Source of the DNA: Aselliscus stoliczkanus
Lineage: Eukaryota > Chordata > Mammalia > Chiroptera > Hipposideridae
Direction: 5' to 3'
Length of the DNA: 64,000 bases
NCBI GenBank assembly: GCA_033961575.1
Contig: CM066737.1
Span: 61,276,771-61,340,770, forward strand
The notes below the pieces were generated by a model. The model ran no database searches and was not told the origin of the DNA. It saw only the letters and a list, made by a program, of their open reading frames with translations. Below, piece by piece: positions 59,496 to 64,000 of this stretch. The position numbers and the translations under genes are program-made. Numbering within the stretch: the stretch's first letter is position 1; every line of letters starts with the position of its first letter.

Positions 59496-59593
59496 TTTTT
59501 TCAGGGCAGTGTCACTGGCCCTCATATGTGGGAACCGAGCAGGGGCCGCTGGCTTCCCAAGCCAGTGCTTAACCACCGCGCCACTCGGCCGGC
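59496..59593 (-). repeat. Short tRNA-derived SINE
   Basis: Reverse head 'gcgccactcggccggc'. Perfect 17-bp TSD 'tcagtattatcattttt' at 59479-59495 and 59594-59610. Confidence 0.96.
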
Positions 59594-59895
59594 TCAGTAT
59601 TATCATTTTTAAGAATCCTATTATTTGTTTTCAAATTATTTCCCAAAGTGCTTTACCAAATTTGCTTCCACCAAAAATATATAAGAACATATATCTCCAC
59701 ACACTTTGGCTGGCATTCATCATTTTCATCATTTTAAATAATTGCTAATTTGCTAAAAGAATAATCATAATCCATTGTTTTACTGTACATACTTTGTATT
59801 ACTCAGGAGCTCACACAATTCTTATAGATTTGTTGACAGACATCTTGTAAATTGCCATCATGTTCAATTTTTCTGAAAGCCCCAGGGGATATCTT

Positions 59896-60024
59896 TTTGG
59901 TTTTTTGTTTTGTTTTGTTTTGTTTTATTTTTGAGGGCAGTGTCACTGGCCCTCATACGTGGGACTGAACCGGGGCCACTGGCTTCCCAAGCCAACGCTT
60001 AATCACCGCACCGCTCGGCCGGTC
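59896..60024 (-). repeat. Short tRNA-derived SINE with (TTTTG)n tail
   Basis: Reverse head 'gcaccgctcggccgg'. Perfect 16-bp TSD 'ccccaggggatatctt' at 59880-59895 and 60025-60040. Tail of TTTTG units as at 30440. Confidence 0.96.
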
Positions 60025-60040
60025 CCCCAGGGGATATCTT

Positions 60041-61474
60041 ATATATGCTCATGTTTAACAATTCCTTTTCCTCTTTTGTGATTAAGAATGGACTTAACAA
60101 ATACCTATATTTGTTGAATTTATTAATGCTGATTTGTTCTTACGCAGGCCAACTTTAAAAAGCAGAATACTTTTTTTTTTTTCCCTATCCAAAAGCACTG
60201 ATACTAAATGTGCACTTGAAAACCACTTGGGAAATTTGAGCTAAAAATTTCAGTAGGGAAAGACTGTTTAGGTAAGAAAGAGGCCCTTTGGTATAGTTTA
60301 GTCTTTATGATTGCCTCCACAAAAGGAATCTGGTGAATGCATGTGTGTGAGTGACTAGCAAGGGAAGCAGAGAAAAAAAAAAAGGAAGAAGAGTAGATAA
60401 TTTAATTGTAATTTCAACCACTACCAATAGTAAATCAGTGGTTTAGATAAAACCTGAAATTTTTATTTTACCTAAATTATTTCATAGGTCTCAGGGTTCT
60501 TTTGATGTGTATTATATTCTCTATATTATTCAAATTTGTCACCTGGTATTTTTTCACCTTCCACAATTACTGTCATTTGCTGTTTAGTTTAGATTCTTTC
60601 TGAGTCACCTAGGTGTCAGTCATAAGTACTAGAGAAATAGAGAGATAGAAAACAGCAGGGTAGGGACTGTTAAGACTCTTAATTGACTGTTTGACATGTA
60701 TTCTAGACATGTGACAGGTAATAATTAAGACTGCTTAATTAGTTTCTGAATATTGGAATGAGGAACAGTAGCAAAACTGAATAGTACTAATGAAAGACTA
60801 TATTACTATAATCAAAATAGTCTTTTCTTTTCTCCTGGTAAGAGACACTCACATAAAATAAGTGTACCACCTTTCTTTTTGTATAAGAGAAATAAGAGTT
60901 GAATTGCCACAGTGATTAAAACCAAAGTTTTGGTCTAATTCTTATGATAAAAGATACTCTTTAATGCTAGAAAGTAATGTAAGAGATTAAAGGTAGAATT
61001 CTCATGTAAAGAAAAAATCATACTGTGATGCAAACATGGTACTTCAGGTAAATAAATTTAGTAATTAGATGTAAGGGGTTAACATTCAGTATATGAGGTA
61101 AAACAAGAAACATACTAAATATAAACAAATCTGGAAAGCACAGTGTTTTATTTCATTTTTTTTTCTAAAATTCTGAACAGGTTTCATTAAGACAAAGGAA
61201 ATCCTCCCATTACTCATTTTCCCTTAAATCTAACATTATAATATAAGTGCTTTGAGATCCTATTAAATTAGACTATATACATCTTGTGTGGCTGGGTCTA
61301 TGATTTATTTGTCTTTGAATGTCCAGATTCTATTACTTATATGTTTAGCAAATATCTGTACAGTGGAATTTTAAACAGCTATCAGAATGAACCAGCAACT
61401 TTAAGCAATTTCCCAGTATCTCTTCTCTCTGTCTCTCTCTTTCTTTCTTTTTTTTCTTCTGTTGCCTAATTGTG

Positions 61475-61526
<52 letters not shown>

Positions 61527-61568
61527 TTCCCTCTTCCGGAGCAAGCAGCTGGTGCTTTTCTTACTATT
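60041..61568. other. Unassigned sequence with a (GT)n tract at 61477-61522
   Basis: AT-rich sequence, a C/T-rich patch at 61420-61460 and about 23 GT units. No gene seen. Confidence 0.45.
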
Positions 61569-61581
61569 AAGAGCCAGCAAC

Positions 61582-62000
61582 CAGGCCGGCTGAGTGGTGC
61601 ATTGGTTAAGAGCTGGTTTGGGGGTGCCAGTGGTCCCGGTTCGGATCCCACGTATGAGGGCCAGTGACACTGCCCTCTACAGCTAACAAGAGCTCCACCT
61701 GGAGCTGGGCTGTGCAAGCCCCGGCGACGGTGTAGGCTGCAGCCCCTGCTGCAGTGGGTTGCCATAGGCTACAGTGAGTGGCCGGCAGCCAGCGTGAGCG
61801 GCTGGCATCCAGCTCGAGCTGCCAATAGCTGCGGTGAGCGACCATCCAGAGGCAGGCGACTGATCTGCCTCATCTGGGAAGAGCACAATGACGATACCAA
61901 CATGGGCCAGTGAAGCAACGTCCTCTGCAACTAGACTGAAGAACAAAAAGACAGCAACTTGTCTGTTGCCCTTCCCCAATTCCCCAATAAAATCTTAAAA
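61582..62000 (+). repeat. Long composite tRNA-derived SINE
   Basis: Head 'aggccggctgagtggtgc', B-box 'ggttcggatccc', 'gacactgccctc', then the long body and tail 'aataaaatcttaaaa'. Perfect 13-bp TSD 'aagagccagcaac' at 61569-61581 and 62001-62013. Confidence 0.96.
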
Positions 62001-62013
62001 AAGAGCCAGCAAC

Positions 62014-63179
62014 TGCCAAAACCAAGTTTTGAAGATTGCAAAATAGATGGAATTCTCAGGGGTGCTTTGCCCCAGAGCATGTGGAATTTGAAAGCAAAAG
62101 CAGATGGAATCCAAGAGAAAGACAGCTTGATAATGATGATTTTAATGATTAAATGGAAATCAAATGAGGTACCTTTGAAGGGTGGAGGGAGCTGGGAAGC
62201 TGTCAGAGGGTCACAGAGGAGAGGAGAGTTCCAGAAATTTTCTGTGAACAAACCTAGCTTTCCTTAAGCAGTAAGTCTTAGGCAAAGCCATGACCCTCGA
62301 AGAACCCTGAAGCTCAAGGACAATAGACCTGTATACCACCCTGATTAGTGATGGCAGGAAACACAGATGGCTGGTTACCGATTAGGTAGTCAGGAAGTGG
62401 AGCCAGCAGGGAATATGTGGCAGTTTCATGTAGCCAGACCCAAACAGGTGGCAGACAGCTTGAGCTGGGCTCTTTGTGTTTGTTTCTGACCTTATTTAAA
62501 ATAACACTAGTAAAATGATTATTTATACCCTAACTTCACTTTGTTTTCTCCTTTTGGCCAAGCATTTGTGAATGGCAGGGTGATGTCAAGAAGCTCACTC
62601 TCAATTTTGTTTTGATATTTTTATCCTCCCATTTCTTGTGACTCTCATAGTCCTGAACTTTCTCTGGAAAAATGCAATGGAAAATGTTTGATGGTGACCC
62701 AGTTAGATCTGCCTTTAGGTGCACTGACTGCTCAACCTTAAAACTCATCCAAGTCCCCCCCACCCACCCACCCCATGCTAAGCAGCACAACAGCCTGGCT
62801 CTGTAAATCTTTGAAACTCAAGGGCAGCCATTTGAAATGCAGATGTAATGGCAGGTGACTTCAAGAAGGTGATCACACCTGTGTTAATGTGTTTGTTTAT
62901 TGTTTGAAATACATAAGAAGGCTTTTGGGAATATTATCCATTACAGGCAGACACCAGAGTGACTGATGCATAAGTATACAACCTATGCATTGCTCCAGGC
63001 ATTCTTTGATTTGTGGTTAATCCAATTTTTGTGGCTTGCTCTATTTTGCCTTTCAATGAAAACATTTTTAAATGCTGTAAATTAAAACAGAAGTTTATTT
63101 TTTTGTACAACTACAAGGAACCAGATTTCCAACCTGAACCTGCTTCTCATATCAGGTGCTTGTGACACAATATTTAACT
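62014..63179. other. Unassigned sequence
   Basis: No named repeat or coding exon. Includes a C-rich patch at 62754-62773. Confidence 0.4.
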
Positions 63180-63660
63180 GGTTCAGTAGTTTCTTACTAC
63201 TTTTATTAGCAAATTTACATTCCTCTGCCTGACCTTTAGAGACCTCTATCAACTTGCAACTCTGGATCACCAACATATTTTTCATCACTCTCCCCAAATG
63301 TACCCTCCTCTATTATAGGTAAATTAATGTTTCCCTACTTGGAATGCTTTCTCTGTGCTGATCTACTGTCTCTGAACTCTTAAAATTCAGCTCAAAAAAA
63401 TTAGTATTGCCTTCAAGAAGCCCTCTCTGAATTTTTCCATCAGATATCAATTCTAAATTACTCTTTTTCCTCACAAAATGTATGAGCTTACGGGATATTG
63501 AGTGTGTATTGATTATGTTGACCTTAGTAATCTTACTTGATATGCAATAGTGAGTTTATGTGTTTTTGAACATGTATCTTTCCTCTAAATGGATTATCAG
63601 CTCCCTGTGATCAAACAGTATACCTGTATACCCTATTCATTTATTTGATGTTGACCACAT
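63180..63660 (-). repeat. L2 LINE relic
   Basis: 'ctacttggaatgctttctc', 'aaaattcagctcaaaa' and 'caagaagccctctctgaatt' follow the reverse order of an L2 3' region. Diverged, with no open frame. Confidence 0.65.
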
Positions 63661-63814
63661 AGAATAGGCAGAAATAATAGGAAAATGGTAGCAAAAGTAG
63701 TACGAAAAACATTTTTTTTCTTTCTGTCCATAAATAAATTTATTTAAAAACTTCATTTTGCTCTGATAAAAGTTTAAGTTCAGATGGTTAATATTTTTCC
63801 AACCAGAAAGTAAT

Positions 63815-64000
63815 ATAGATATACCTCATTTTATTGCACTTCACAGATATTGTGTTTTTACAAATTGAAGGTTTGTGGTAGCCATGCATCAAGCAAGTCT
63901 ATTCACATCATTTTTCCAACAGCATTTGTTCACTTTGTGTCTCTGTGTCACATTTTGGTAATTGTCACAATATATCAAACTTTTTCATATGATTATATTT
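63815..64000. repeat. Common mammalian interspersed repeat, family unassigned
   Basis: 'acctcattttattgcacttc', 'aaattgaaggtttgtggtag' and 'tgtgtctctgtgtcacattt' are phrases I recognise from a widespread mammalian repeat, but I cannot name it with confidence. It runs off the right edge. Confidence 0.5.

Overview
This window looks like a gene-poor, AT-rich stretch of a placental mammal genome, most likely a bat. It holds LINE-1 elements of several ages, very many short tRNA-derived SINEs with clear target-site duplications (TSDs), ancient MIR and L2 relics, MaLR-type LTRs, mariner transposons and long microsatellites. The bat call is inference: the SINE heads ending in 'gacactgccctc' and the L1 3' ends reading 'attggggtgacaatggttag' are ones I associate with Chiroptera. 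I cannot resolve the bat lineage from sequence alone. I see no host protein-coding exon, no functional RNA gene and no CRISPR. Every ORF with recognisable homology belongs to a mobile element, and each of these is broken.

Layout. 1-9354: a trimeric SINE cut by the window edge, MIR/L2 relics, a 5'-truncated L1 (2287-6164) carrying a SINE, then sparse sequence. 9370-15892: a full-length L1 bounded by a perfect 15-bp TSD, with a monomer-repeat 5'UTR, ORF1 (one stop) and ORF2 (two stops and a few frameshifts). 15908-20932: mostly unique sequence, an MLT1-like LTR and a 300-bp compound AAT/GAA/GGAGAA microsatellite. 20933-33470: a deep nest, mainly minus-strand L1. An old L1 (24924-33470) has been hit by a 79-bp mariner MITE, a truncated L1 tail, a 1272-bp mariner and three SINEs; it abuts an internally deleted L1 (22568-24923) and a truncated L1 end.

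33480-46290: a second LTR, another old L1 complex with its own nested insertions and a GC-rich L1 5'UTR (39070-41270), an ITR-bounded DNA element (43295-43822), a second mariner (43871-45151) and an L1 ORF2 fragment. 46291-64000: the emptiest part, mainly unassigned sequence with scattered SINEs, MIR, L2 and microsatellites.

How the parts work together: nothing here forms a host operon or pathway. The biology is retrotransposition. SINE and truncated L1 insertions show A-rich tails and 9-18 bp TSDs, consistent with L1-type target-primed reverse transcription. The two mariners and the MITE show TA target sites. The observations most worth a second look are the MITE and its nearby full-length relative, the modular and trimeric SINE architecture, a perfect 20-bp inverted repeat created inside an old L1, and tandem promoter units in L1 5'UTRs. 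I do not see a previously undescribed biological system.
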